NCBI RefSeq assembly: GCF_001660485.1
Contig: NZ_CP013979.1
Span: 1,860,001-1,924,000 of the forward strand
From: Agromyces aureus
Lineage (GTDB): Bacteria > Actinomycetota > Actinomycetes > Actinomycetales > Microbacteriaceae
DNA: 64,000 bases
Direction: 5' to 3'
Part shown: positions 1 to 8,620 of the stretch, piece by piece
Numbering within the stretch: the first letter of the stretch is position 1
How the letters are laid out: every line of letters begins with the position of its first letter
Translations under genes and position numbers: made by a program
Notes under the pieces: model-generated
Told to the model about the DNA's origin: nothing
Database searches by the model: none
What the model saw: only the letters and a program-made list of their open reading frames with translations

Positions 1-2361
1 GTGGACGGCACGGTCACCGGCGACGCGGAGTTCCTCATCGCCCCGCGCACGCCGGGGGCGCCGAACGCCCGGGTCGATCGGAGCGTGTTCGGCACGGCGT
101 TCGCCTACGCGGAGCGTGTCGGAGTCGCCGTGAGCGAGCTCGCCGACGACCCGCGCACGCTCGAGGGTGCGGAACCGCAGCACTTCGTGGAGCTCGGCAA
201 CTACGGCGACGAGCCCGTCGACCTCGGTGGGTGGCGGCTCATGCAGTGCGGCGTGGACGGTGCGCGCGAGCAGGCGACGCTGCTCACGATCGAGCGAGGC
301 ACGCGGCTCGCACCTGGCGCGGCCTGGGTCGCGGCACTCGAGGGCACGGCTGCCGCGGCCTCCGCCGATGCACGGTTCTCGACCCCGTTCGACTTCCTCG
401 GCACGGGAGTCTGGGTCGAGGACGCCGGCGGACGCAGGGTCGACAGCCTCGGTGTGTACCTGGCGAACGAGATGGACCAGCCCGACGAGCGCCTGAGCCC
501 GTGCACGAAGGGCGTCTCGCTGACGACGTTCCAGCCCGATCGGCTGCGCGGCGAGACCTATCAGCGCAGCCGGTTCACGGGCTCGGATGCCGACGACTTC
601 GTCGTGCGAGCGGCGACGCCCGGCGTGCTCGACCGGGCCGAGTGGACCGACGTCGAGGCGATCGCACAGCGGGCCACGACGAGGCTCGCGGCCGAGCTGC
701 GCCGCGAACGCGAACACGCCGCCGTGCAGCTCGCGCGCACGGTCGCCGACGACGGGTCGACGCGATCCCGACGGATCGCCCGCGACGGCGTTGCCGCGGT
801 CGTGGTCGAGGCGGCGCGGGGCGCGACCGAGGGCGGCCCGCTCGTCGAGCATCGGGCGCCGGGCGAGGTGCCGCTCGCACCGAGCGGCGCACCCGACGGC
901 GCACCCGACGGGGCGGTCGACGGCACGGTCGACGGCGCACCGAACGGCGCACCGGGCGGTGCGGTCGGCGGGCCGACCGCGCTCACCGCGTCCGACGACG
1001 CGTTCGCCCTCCCGTACGTGCGCTTCGTGCTCGACACGAGCGGCACCGGCCTCGTCGACGGCGGCGCCGTGTCGTGGACCGGCCGCGGCGCCGGCAGATC
1101 CGAACTCGTGCTCTCGGTCCGGGATGCCGCGGCGAACGCCTGGCGACGGCTCGACGCCCGTTCGGGGGTCGACGGCGAGCCGCTGACGCTCGCGGGCCGC
1201 GTGCGCCCGTCCGAGGCATCCGGCAACCGGGTCGAACTGCTCGTGCAGAGTGCGGCGAAGCGAACGGAATCAGCACCGCACGGGGCCGACGGCGAGTTCG
1301 AGGACCCCGCCGACTACGACCTCGCGATCAGCCACATCACCGACACGCAGTACCTCAGCGAGGCCTACCCCGAGGTGTACGCCGACGTCGTCGGGTGGAT
1401 CGCGGCGAACGCCGACACCCGCAGGATCGCGTTCGCCACGCACACCGGCGACCTCGTGCAGAACTGGGTCGACCCCGGTCAGCAGGAGGATCGCGCGCGT
1501 CGCGAGTTCGAGGTCGCGTCGACCATGCAGGCCGTGCTCGATGACGCGGGCGTGCCGAACAGCGTGCTGCCCGGCAACCACGACAACAAGCGCGGCGCGA
1601 GCAACGCCCTGTTCAACGAGTACTTCGGCCCCGAGCGGTACGCCGACCGGCCCTGGTATGCGGGCTCGATCGCGCCCGACGACAACAGCGCGAACTTCAG
1701 CACCTTCGAGCAGGCGGGCGCCGGCTTCCTGATGCTCTCGCTGCCCTACGCCTACGGCGACCGCGAGCTCGCGTGGGCCGAGCAGGTCGTCGCCTCGCAC
1801 CCGGGCCACAACGTGATCGTCTCGACGCACGAGCACGTGACGCCGAAGCTCGCGGATGTCGCGGCCGGGCGTTCGACCGGGTCGCGCTGGCTCTCGCGGG
1901 GCGGCGAGCTCTGGGAGCGGGTGATCGCGCCGAACCGCAACGTCGTCGCGGTGCTCTCGGGGCACTTCCACGGCCTCGGGCGGATCGTGACCGAGGACGC
2001 GGGCGGACTGCCGGGGCACACGGTCGTCGAACTGCTCGCCGACTACCAGGAGTTCCGAACGCACACGGGCGAACGCGCCACGGGCTTCCAGCGCCTGCTG
2101 CAGCTCGATCTCGGCGGCGGCACGATCTCGGTCGACACGATCTCGTCGACGCTCGACGCGGCGGCGAGCTTCCCGTACGACTACGAGCAGTTCCGCCCGG
2201 AGGACGGATCCGAGGGCACGCCGACGAACTCGCGCCCGTGGCGGATCCTCGCCGACGGACTGCAGGAGCGCTACACCGCCGAGGACGACGACTTCGCGGT
2301 CGAAGTGTCGTTCCAGTACCCGAAGCTCGTCGCGACCGAGACCGTGCTGGTCGAGCGCTGA
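1..2361 (+). CDS. Lamin-tail-domain / calcineurin-like metallophosphoesterase (5' end missing)
   Basis: Only the 3' 786 codons are present; the GTG at base 1 is probably internal. The text is modular. The first residues (ending EFLIAPRTPGAPN) look like the close of one lamin-tail domain. A second follows at about residues 35-205 and ends in a similar phrase (VVRAATPGVLD). A low-complexity Gly/Ala/Pro/Asp linker lies near residues 290-325. A calcineurin-like phosphoesterase domain occupies about 435-700, with the metal-binding series D near 445 (HITDTQY), GD near 483, GNHD near 525, H near 610 (STHEH) and GHFH near 654. Lamin-tail domains often sit on secreted nucleases and phosphatases, so an extracellular phosphodiesterase/phosphatase acting on nucleic acid or phosphoesters is likely; the substrate is unknown and the signal peptide would lie upstream of the window. 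Confidence 0.85.
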   Translation: MDGTVTGDAEFLIAPRTPGAPNARVDRSVFGTAFAYAERVGVAVSELADDPRTLEGAEPQHFVELGNYGDEPVDLGGWRLMQCGVDGAREQATLLTIERGTRLAPGAAWVAALEGTAAAASADARFSTPFDFLGTGVWVEDAGGRRVDSLGVYLANEMDQPDERLSPCTKGVSLTTFQPDRLRGETYQRSRFTGSDADDFVVRAATPGVLDRAEWTDVEAIAQRATTRLAAELRREREHAAVQLARTVADDGSTRSRRIARDGVAAVVVEAARGATEGGPLVEHRAPGEVPLAPSGAPDGAPDGAVDGTVDGAPNGAPGGAVGGPTALTASDDAFALPYVRFVLDTSGTGLVDGGAVSWTGRGAGRSELVLSVRDAAANAWRRLDARSGVDGEPLTLAGRVRPSEASGNRVELLVQSAAKRTESAPHGADGEFEDPADYDLAISHITDTQYLSEAYPEVYADVVGWIAANADTRRIAFATHTGDLVQNWVDPGQQEDRARREFEVASTMQAVLDDAGVPNSVLPGNHDNKRGASNALFNEYFGPERYADRPWYAGSIAPDDNSANFSTFEQAGAGFLMLSLPYAYGDRELAWAEQVVASHPGHNVIVSTHEHVTPKLADVAAGRSTGSRWLSRGGELWERVIAPNRNVVAVLSGHFHGLGRIVTEDAGGLPGHTVVELLADYQEFRTHTGERATGFQRLLQLDLGGGTISVDTISSTLDAAASFPYDYEQFRPEDGSEGTPTNSRPWRILADGLQERYTAEDDDFAVEVSFQYPKLVATETVLVER

Positions 2362-2520
2362 TCGCGGCGGCCGCGAAGCCCGGTGCGGCGCCCGGACCCG
2401 CGGTGTTCCGCGCTGTGCGCGGTGTGGCGAGAAGTGTGCCGTCCGCACTCTGGACGCGGTGGGTCCCCGGTGGTAGACAGGGCGCGCCCTGCCGCACGGA
2501 GGGGCACCGAGGGGGTCGTC

Positions 2521-3951
2521 ATGCGCGTTCGCAGGGATGTTTCAGGGCTCACGGTGGGCGATCGGGCCACCGCGATGGCCGGCGAGTGGCACCCGATCCT
2601 CGACGCCTACGCGCGCGGCGTCGAGGCCATGAAGGCGCTCGACGAGGCCGGCCCACCGACGCCCGAATCGTGGATGTGGGCGGCGAACACGCACGGCATC
2701 GACCAGTTCACGCCGCGACGCGCGGCGTGGGCGCAGTGCACGCACGCGTCGCTGTTCTTCCTGCCGTGGCATCGTGCCTACCTCGCCTGGTTCGAGCAGC
2801 ACATCCGTGACGCGTCGGGCGACGACGACTGGGCTCTGCCCTACTGGGACTACTCGGCACCCGGTTCGTCGCGACGGCTGCCCGTCGAGTTCCAGGTCGA
2901 GCAGCGCACGGTCGACGGGGTGCTCGTCGACAACCCGCTGTTCTCGCCGGCGCGCTCGTCGCAGCCGATCCCGGTCGACAGCGCCGACATCGTCGAGGCC
3001 CTCGCGCAGCCGAACTACCTGCTCGAACGCGAGCCCGGTTTCGGCGGCGCGCTGCCCGACCAGTTCTTCGGCACGGTCGAGGACCGCCCGCACAACTACG
3101 TGCACATGGCCATCGGCGGGGTCATGCGCTCGCCCGCGACGGCCGGGCGCGACCCCGTGTTCTGGCTGCACCACGCGAACATCGATCGCCTGTGGGAGGT
3201 GTGGCTCTCGCTCGACGGGTCGATCCGGTTGACGGATGCCGCTGGCACGCCGCCCGAGCTCGTGTCGGCGTGGGATTCCTCGACGTTCTGGTTCGGCGAC
3301 GAACAGCGCCCGAAGACCTATGCGATGGCGGCGGTCGAGGACCTCGCCGACGAGGCGATGGACTACGAGTACGAGTCGATCGTGCTCGCAGACCCGCTCG
3401 CCGACCTGGTCGCCGAGCGCCGTGCCGCGATCATCGAGGCGAGTGGAGGGGGACTCGGTTTGGACGAGGCACCGAAGTGGCAGCCCGTGGCGGCGACGTT
3501 CGATCTCGCGTCGGGCGAGGAGCGGGAGATCCCGTTCGAGGGTGGCGGGCTCGGGCTCGACGAGGCCGCCCCCACCCGGCTCATGCTCGAGCTCGCCGGG
3601 GCGACCGCGCACGATCCGCACGCGGCGTACGACGTCGAGATCCGTTCGGCGCCGGATGCCGAAGCCCACCTGGTGCGGGGGTTCTCGACCTTCGGTCTCG
3701 CGGGCACGCCCGACGACGAGGTGCGCAACTACCTCGTCGATGCGTCGCCCGTGCTGCCCGACCTGCTCGCCGAGGGCTGGGCGGGCGGGGCGCTCACGGT
3801 GCGGCTGCTGCCCGCGGCCGAGCCCGAGCCCGAGCCCGGCGGTGACGGCGACGACGACGCAGGAGACCCCGACGATGACGGCGGCGACGACCGCGCCGAC
3901 GACCGCGCGATCCAGGTCGCGCAGGTCACCGTCTACGTGCAGACGCCGTGA
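2521..3951 (+). CDS. Tyrosinase (type-3 copper phenol oxidase)
   Basis: Oxidises phenols to o-quinones at a binuclear copper site. All six copper ligands are visible: Cu-A His58, His75, His84 and Cu-B His191, His195, His218 (FLPWHR and FWLHHANIDRLW motifs). Spacings match characterised tyrosinases, which supports ATG 2521 over an earlier in-frame start. Cys73 sits two residues before His75 (CTH), as in fungal/plant enzymes where this Cys forms a thioether to the copper His; the classical Streptomyces enzyme lacks it. About 170 residues follow the copper domain, as in latent polyphenol oxidases with a C-terminal lid. They contain the word GGGLGLDEA twice, an acidic Asp/Gly stretch and a beta-strand-like end. 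No signal peptide is seen. The stop overlaps the next gene's GTG by 3 nt (GTGA), so the next gene is translationally coupled. Confidence 0.93.
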   Translation: MRVRRDVSGLTVGDRATAMAGEWHPILDAYARGVEAMKALDEAGPPTPESWMWAANTHGIDQFTPRRAAWAQCTHASLFFLPWHRAYLAWFEQHIRDASGDDDWALPYWDYSAPGSSRRLPVEFQVEQRTVDGVLVDNPLFSPARSSQPIPVDSADIVEALAQPNYLLEREPGFGGALPDQFFGTVEDRPHNYVHMAIGGVMRSPATAGRDPVFWLHHANIDRLWEVWLSLDGSIRLTDAAGTPPELVSAWDSSTFWFGDEQRPKTYAMAAVEDLADEAMDYEYESIVLADPLADLVAERRAAIIEASGGGLGLDEAPKWQPVAATFDLASGEEREIPFEGGGLGLDEAAPTRLMLELAGATAHDPHAAYDVEIRSAPDAEAHLVRGFSTFGLAGTPDDEVRNYLVDASPVLPDLLAEGWAGGALTVRLLPAAEPEPEPGGDGDDDAGDPDDDGGDDRADDRAIQVAQVTVYVQTP

Positions 3952-4793
3952 CCCTGCAGACGCACCGCCCGCCGGGCGCGCCGGCCACCCGCGGCGCGCA
4001 GTCCGGCGCGCGCAGGCGTCGGCGTCGACGGGCCGGCGCAGGCTTCGGCGTCGGCGATGCGCTCCCGATCGCCTCGGGCCTCGCCTGGGCGGTGCTGCTC
4101 CTCGCCGCGCTGCCCATCGCGGGACCGTTCGGGGCCCGGTCGCATCACGGCGGGTCGGATGCCGCACCGAACACCGGCTCGCCGGGAACCGAGGTCGCCG
4201 CGGCATCCGTCGCCATCACCCCGATGTGGATCGCGGGCTGGCTGCTCATGGTCGTCGCGATGATGTGGCCGCTGCTCGTGCCGCTCGCCCGGCGCATCGC
4301 GGCGGGGTCGTTCCCGCGCTGGCGCCTCGGCCTCCCGCTCATCGCGGTCGGCGTCTCGACGCTGCTCTGGCTGTCGTTCGGGCTCGTCGCGGGCGCGTTC
4401 GCCCAGCTCGCGGCGATCCCGGTCGGCAGCCTCTGGTGGCAGCTCGCCGCGCTCTCGGTCGCGGCGCTCGCGCGGTGGTCCGCCTGGCGCGCCCGGCTCC
4501 TGACCACGTGCGCGAAGACGCCGCCCGTGGCGCCGAGCGGTCGCCGCGGCATCCGCTCGGCCGCGCGTGCCGGGGCGATCGAGTGGCGTCGGTGCGCGAT
4601 CCTCTGCGGCCCGCTCATGCTCGCGATGGTGCCCGGTCACGGGGTCGTCGTGCTCGCCGCCCTGAGTCTCTCGGTGTGGTGGGAGGCGCGGCATCCGCGA
4701 GCCTGGCGCGACCCGGTGCCGCTCGCCCTCATCGCGGTCGCGGGCATCGGCGCCGTCGGCCAGGCCCTGCTCGGCGGGGCCCTCGGAGGCTGA
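3948..4793 (+). CDS. DUF2182-like multi-pass membrane protein
   Basis: 281 residues. A basic N-terminus (RRRRRRR near residue 24) is followed by hydrophobic segments at about 40-58, 93-112, 125-150, 155-170 and then a pair at about 220-280. The MVVAMMWPLLVPL segment and the later CAILCGPLMLAMV segment resemble the conserved helices of the DUF2182 family, often described as predicted metal-binding membrane proteins; that assignment is from memory of the family. The GTG start overlaps the tyrosinase stop and the next gene begins 4 nt after this stop, so the three are one transcription unit. A role in copper delivery to, or membrane association of, the tyrosinase is a reasonable guess only. Confidence 0.7.
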   Translation: MTLQTHRPPGAPATRGAQSGARRRRRRRAGAGFGVGDALPIASGLAWAVLLLAALPIAGPFGARSHHGGSDAAPNTGSPGTEVAAASVAITPMWIAGWLLMVVAMMWPLLVPLARRIAAGSFPRWRLGLPLIAVGVSTLLWLSFGLVAGAFAQLAAIPVGSLWWQLAALSVAALARWSAWRARLLTTCAKTPPVAPSGRRGIRSAARAGAIEWRRCAILCGPLMLAMVPGHGVVVLAALSLSVWWEARHPRAWRDPVPLALIAVAGIGAVGQALLGGALGG

Positions 4794-4796
4794 CCC

Positions 4797-6686
4797 ATGG
4801 TGAGCAGAGGGCCCATCGCGACGGTGCCGCTCGTCATCCAGGACGACTCGGCCGATCTCGGCACGATCGGCGGTGAGCGGGTTCCCACGCGCGAGAACCG
4901 CGAGCTCCGCCTTCCGGATGACGCGAACGACCGTTTCCTCGACGGCCCCGCGTGCCGGCGGCTCGCCGTCGTCGACTTCGACCCCGAGACGGGTGTTCCG
5001 CTGCCGCCGCCCGCTCCCTTCGTACCGACCCGCGAGGGCGCGCTCGACGGCACCTACGGCACGGGCGACGGCCCGGAGTCGCCGGCCGCGCTCGCCGTGA
5101 ACGCGTTCGGCATCGCGTTCCGCACGATCCGCATGTTCGAGGGCGCCGATGCGATCGGTCGGCGGGTGAGGTGGGCGTTCGGCGGCGAGCAGCTGCTGAT
5201 CGTGCCGCGCGCGGGGGAGCGGGCGAACGCGGCCTACGACCGGCGCACGCGCAGCCTGCAGTTCTCCTCGTTCACGGGCGTCGACGGCGTGCGGGTGCAC
5301 ACGGCGCTCAGCCGCGACATCGTCGCCCACGAGTGCGGGCACGCCCTGCTCGACGCCGTGCAGCCCTCGCTCTCGGATCGGCCGACGCGCGAATCGATCG
5401 CGATCCACGAGGCCGTCGCCGACCTGATCGCGGTGCTCATGGCGCTCGAGAGCGACCGACTGCGATCGAGCGTGCTCGCGCGCAGCCGCAACCGCATCGA
5501 CGAGCACAACGCGTTCAGCTCGATCGCCGAGGAGTTCGGCGTCGCCAAGCCGGGGCCGGGCGGTGCGAAGCGGCATGCGCTCCGCGAACTGGCGAACACC
5601 GGCCGCCTCGAGGACCTCGCGCGGGCCGATCCGCACGAGCTCAGCACCCTGCTCTCTGCCATCTACTACGACACGCTGCGCGACGTCTTCGAGGCCCGCT
5701 TCGCGCGCGAGCGGAGTCGTCGGGGCGACGACGGGCGTCGGCCTACCGCCGCGCAGGCTGCGAACAAGGCACTCGGCACCGCGCATCTCATCTTCCGCCG
5801 GTTCGTGCTGCGGGGCATCGACTACCTCCCGCCCGGCGACCTCGGGTTCGCCGACGTCGGTCGGGCGGCGTTCGCCGCCGATCGGGCGATCGATGCGGCG
5901 AGCGGGCGACGGGCGAGCGTCGAGGTGCGACGGCGTCGCGACGCGTTCGCCACGCGGTTCGTCACCCGCGGCATCGTCTCGTCCGAGGACCGCGTGCACG
6001 GCCGCCGCCCGAAGGCGCTCGACGTGCCGCCAGAGCGGCTCGAAGACCTCCGCGACCAGGAGTACGCCGCCTACGACTACGTCGGGCGGCACCGACGCTC
6101 GATCGGGATCCCGGCGGGCCTGTCGTTCACGGTGCTCCCGCGCATCGACGCAACCAAGCGCATCGGGCCTGCCGACCTCGCCCCGCAGCGCGAGTTGCTC
6201 GTGAAGGTCGCCTGGGAGCGCCCAGCGGCGGTGCGTGCCGACGGCACGCGAACCCGCGCCGTGCCGGTCGGCGCGACGATCGCCATCGGCTGGGCCGACG
6301 GGCGCTGCCTCGCGCTCGTGCGGAGCGTCGCGGCCGAGGGGTGGTCGCCGCGGAGGGACGCCGGCCCTGAAACGGCACGGGGTCCGGGCGATCCGGGGGC
6401 TCGGGAGGCGCCGGACGCTCCGGACGCTCCGGACGCGCAGGATGAGGCGGTCGCGGCGGCGAACGGGCCCGCTCACGCGGTCGACCTGCTCGAGGCGGAT
6501 GCCGCGGCATCCGGCCTGCACGGAGCCGCCCCCGTCGAGCCGACGCCGACCCCGCCCGCCCGCGCGACGACCCGTGCAGCGGCTCGCGAGGCGGCCCGGC
6601 GGCCGCTCGCCGCTCCGCCGCCCGGCGTGGATCCGGGCGCCTTCTTCGACCTCGTGCGGGCGCGCACCGCCCTCCGCGGCCGCTGA
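4797..6686 (+). CDS. Gluzincin-type zinc metallopeptidase (M4-like)
   Basis: 629 residues. A zinc HExxH motif is present as His178-Glu-Cys-Gly-His182, and about 20 residues later IHEAVADLIA matches the ExxxD third-ligand helix of thermolysin-like gluzincins. No signal peptide or pro-domain typical of secreted M4 enzymes is seen; residues 1-80 are unremarkable. After the catalytic half comes a region of about 300 residues without a recognised fold, then an Ala/Pro/Asp-rich tail containing APDAPDAPDAQD. It follows the membrane protein by 3 nt. In this context it could process the tyrosinase C-terminal lid; latent phenol oxidases are activated by proteolysis, but no sequence evidence ties this enzyme to that job. 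Confidence 0.75.
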   Translation: MVSRGPIATVPLVIQDDSADLGTIGGERVPTRENRELRLPDDANDRFLDGPACRRLAVVDFDPETGVPLPPPAPFVPTREGALDGTYGTGDGPESPAALAVNAFGIAFRTIRMFEGADAIGRRVRWAFGGEQLLIVPRAGERANAAYDRRTRSLQFSSFTGVDGVRVHTALSRDIVAHECGHALLDAVQPSLSDRPTRESIAIHEAVADLIAVLMALESDRLRSSVLARSRNRIDEHNAFSSIAEEFGVAKPGPGGAKRHALRELANTGRLEDLARADPHELSTLLSAIYYDTLRDVFEARFARERSRRGDDGRRPTAAQAANKALGTAHLIFRRFVLRGIDYLPPGDLGFADVGRAAFAADRAIDAASGRRASVEVRRRRDAFATRFVTRGIVSSEDRVHGRRPKALDVPPERLEDLRDQEYAAYDYVGRHRRSIGIPAGLSFTVLPRIDATKRIGPADLAPQRELLVKVAWERPAAVRADGTRTRAVPVGATIAIGWADGRCLALVRSVAAEGWSPRRDAGPETARGPGDPGAREAPDAPDAPDAQDEAVAAANGPAHAVDLLEADAAASGLHGAAPVEPTPTPPARATTRAAAREAARRPLAAPPPGVDPGAFFDLVRARTALRGR

Positions 6687-6719
6687 ATCGTACGACCACC
6701 GCCGACCCGCTACGGTGTC

Positions 6720-7484
6720 ATGGTGCCGAACGAACTACAGGTCGAGATCGCCGTCCAGGATGCCGCTGGCGTCCGCATCGCCCTCGAAGGGGGTGCCGCG
6801 CGCATCGAGCTCTGCCAGGCGCTCGGGCTCGGCGGGCTGACCCCGTCGGCCGGGCTCGTCGAGGCCGCCGTGGCCGCGGCGGCCGAGGCGCAGGCGACGG
6901 GCTTCGTGCACGTGCTCGTGCGGCCGCGCGGCGGTGGATTCGTCTACGACGCCGACGAGCGCGACACGATCGTGCGCGACATCCGCCTGGCCCGATCGCT
7001 GGGCGCCGACGGCGTGGTCGTGGGTGCGCTGACCGATGCGGGCACGCTCGACGACGACGCGATCGCGGAGTTCCTGAACGCGGCAGAGGGCCTCGACGTC
7101 ACCGTGCACCGTGCGGTCGACGCGAGTGCCGACCCGCTCGCCTCGGTGCTCTCGCTCGCCGGCCGGGGCGTGCGCCGGGTGCTCACGTCGGGCGGCGGCG
7201 TGGACTGCCGTGCCGGCCTGCCGACGCTCGCGCGCATGGCGGCCGAGGTCGGCGGCGCGCTCGAGATCATGTCGGGCGGCGGCGTGCGCGTGACCGACAT
7301 CGGCGACCTCGCGGCGGCCGGCGTCGACGCGGTGCACCTGTCGGCGCGCGGTCACGACGGGCGCGGCGGGCCGAGCGGCCCCGGCGGCGGCATCGGCGGC
7401 TTCGACGTGACGGATGCCGCGATCGTGCGCGCCGCGGTGGAGGGCGCAGGTGCGGCCGTCCGCGCGAGCGGACGCAGGGCCTGA
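6720..7484 (+). CDS. cutC: CutC family TIM-barrel protein
   Basis: 254 residues, the usual CutC length. Hallmarks are the early EIAVQDAAGVRIALEGGAARIELC segment (family pattern ExC/V...GA.RIELC), the VHVLVRPRGGGFVY strand, VHRAVD near the middle, RVLTSGGG, and IMSGGGV near the C-terminus. The family was named for copper tolerance; its biochemical activity is disputed. Placement right after the tyrosinase unit is suggestive but may be coincidental. A -10-like TACGGT lies just upstream (6711-6716). With the usual 6-nt spacing, transcription would start at the GTG in codon 2 (6723), so a leaderless start at 6723 is as likely as the ATG given. Confidence 0.9.
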   Translation: MVPNELQVEIAVQDAAGVRIALEGGAARIELCQALGLGGLTPSAGLVEAAVAAAAEAQATGFVHVLVRPRGGGFVYDADERDTIVRDIRLARSLGADGVVVGALTDAGTLDDDAIAEFLNAAEGLDVTVHRAVDASADPLASVLSLAGRGVRRVLTSGGGVDCRAGLPTLARMAAEVGGALEIMSGGGVRVTDIGDLAAAGVDAVHLSARGHDGRGGPSGPGGGIGGFDVTDAAIVRAAVEGAGAAVRASGRRA

Positions 7485-7511
7485 CCGGCCGCCCGTCGTA
7501 GGCTTGACGGC

Positions 7512-8021
7512 ATGACGCGCGACTCCGACGACGATGCCCTGCGCTGGGAGGGCGACGACGATCCGACGCTCGCCCCCGGCTGGAAGACGGTCGGCCCGCC
7601 GGTCGCGGCCCCGGTCGCCGACGAGGGGTCCGCCGCGGCATCCGACGCCCCCGATTCCGTCGACGCCGATGCGCCCGGCGACGCCGACACCGACCGGGCC
7701 GACGCCGACCCGGCCGACGCCGCGGCTCGCCCCGCATCGCAGACCGGCTCCGTCGAGCTCGTCGTGCTCGGCATCCTCGCCGGCGTCTACCTGCTCTACA
7801 CGATCGGCTGGCTCATCACCGCGCTCCGCACCTCGGTGCCGGGCGTCAGCATCGTCGGCGATGCGATGTACGCGCTCGGGCTGTGGCTCGCCGTGCTCGC
7901 GGCCCCGTGCTGGTTCGCGCTCGCGATGCGGGCCGGCGGTCGCCGATCGCGTCTCGTGTGGCTCGTCGTCGGGGCACTCGTGCTCGCGCCGCTGCCGTTC
8001 GTCCTGGGGGTCACCGCATGA
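7512..8021 (+). CDS. Small membrane protein with acidic N-terminus
   Basis: 169 residues of unknown function. The first 75 residues are Asp/Ala-rich and disordered-looking (repeated DADAPGDADTDRADADPADA type sequence). Three hydrophobic segments follow, at about 82-102, 110-132 and 143-163. A TAGGCT -10 box at 7499-7504 is exactly 7 nt before the ATG, so the mRNA is probably leaderless. The stop overlaps the next gene's start (ATGA), making a two-gene unit. No enzyme motif is visible. Confidence 0.8.
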   Translation: MTRDSDDDALRWEGDDDPTLAPGWKTVGPPVAAPVADEGSAAASDAPDSVDADAPGDADTDRADADPADAAARPASQTGSVELVVLGILAGVYLLYTIGWLITALRTSVPGVSIVGDAMYALGLWLAVLAAPCWFALAMRAGGRRSRLVWLVVGALVLAPLPFVLGVTA

Positions 8022-8422
8022 GCACCGTTCCCGTCGCTCCCGAACCCGGCGTGCCCGTGCCGACGGATGCCGCGGCCGACCTCGCCGCCGATGGCTCGAC
8101 CCGCGGCCGCTCGCTGCCGACCTGGCTCGACGTGAGCCTCGCCGTGCTGTTCGGCCTCTTCTACGCCTACGACGTGTGGGAGGTCGTGGAGTCGATCGTG
8201 CAGCTGCTCGGCCTCGGCCTCTCGTTCAGCGGCGGCGGTTGGGCCGTGATGATCGTCGCGCTCGTGGCGCCCCTCGCGTGCTTCGCCGCGGCGTTCGCGC
8301 TCGGCCGCCGGCGAGGCGTGCTCGCCCGCATCGCGCTCTACTTCACCGGACTCGCGGTCTCGGCGGCGCTCTTCCTCAGCCTGACGGTGCTGCTCGGCCA
8401 GATCGGCGGCGTCGTCGTCTGA
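8018..8422 (+). CDS. Small three-helix membrane protein
   Basis: 134 residues. About 35 polar residues are followed by hydrophobic segments near 37-55, 70-92 and 105-130; the C-terminus ends in hydrophobic GGVVV. The ATG overlaps the stop of the preceding small membrane protein, so I chose it over an earlier in-frame ATG inside that gene. The two probably act together, perhaps as partners in one membrane complex. I do not recognise the family. Confidence 0.78.
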   Translation: MSTVPVAPEPGVPVPTDAAADLAADGSTRGRSLPTWLDVSLAVLFGLFYAYDVWEVVESIVQLLGLGLSFSGGGWAVMIVALVAPLACFAAAFALGRRRGVLARIALYFTGLAVSAALFLSLTVLLGQIGGVVV

Positions 8423-8526
8423 CGCGGCGTGGTCGCCTGACGGGGTCTGACGGGGTGTCCGGCTCGCGCCGGGCATGAGGACGGACGGTCGTCGTCACAC
8501 GGACGAAACACACCTCCGGCCTGAAG

Positions 8527-8532
8527 TAGGCT
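8527..8532 (+). promoter_or_regulatory. Candidate -10 box for serA
   Basis: TAGGCT, the same hexamer seen before several other genes here. It lies in the 198-nt gap upstream of serA, which shows no gene. Transcription from about base 8539 would give an 80-nt leader ending in the GAAGGA ribosome site. No good -35 is visible. Confidence 0.4.
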
Positions 8533-8620
8533 GAGCGGGTTGCGCCCCCGACGGCGTGTGGCGCATCCCACCCAACACAGTGCTGCGCCCTCGTGCGCGC
8601 AAGACCCGAAGGATCTGTTC

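Noticed and set aside
3933..6521. An 862-codon open frame on the minus strand opposite the membrane protein and protease genes
   Set aside because: Its composition is Arg/Pro/Gly/Asp-rich with no domain, typical of antisense frames in 70% GC DNA; the plus-strand genes have clear motifs.
8540..8620. A 27-codon N-terminal extension of SerA from a TTG placed 7 nt after TAGGCT
   Set aside because: The position fits a leaderless start, but TTG is a poor leaderless codon. SerA homologues start near the GTG at 8621, which also has GAAGGA correctly spaced.
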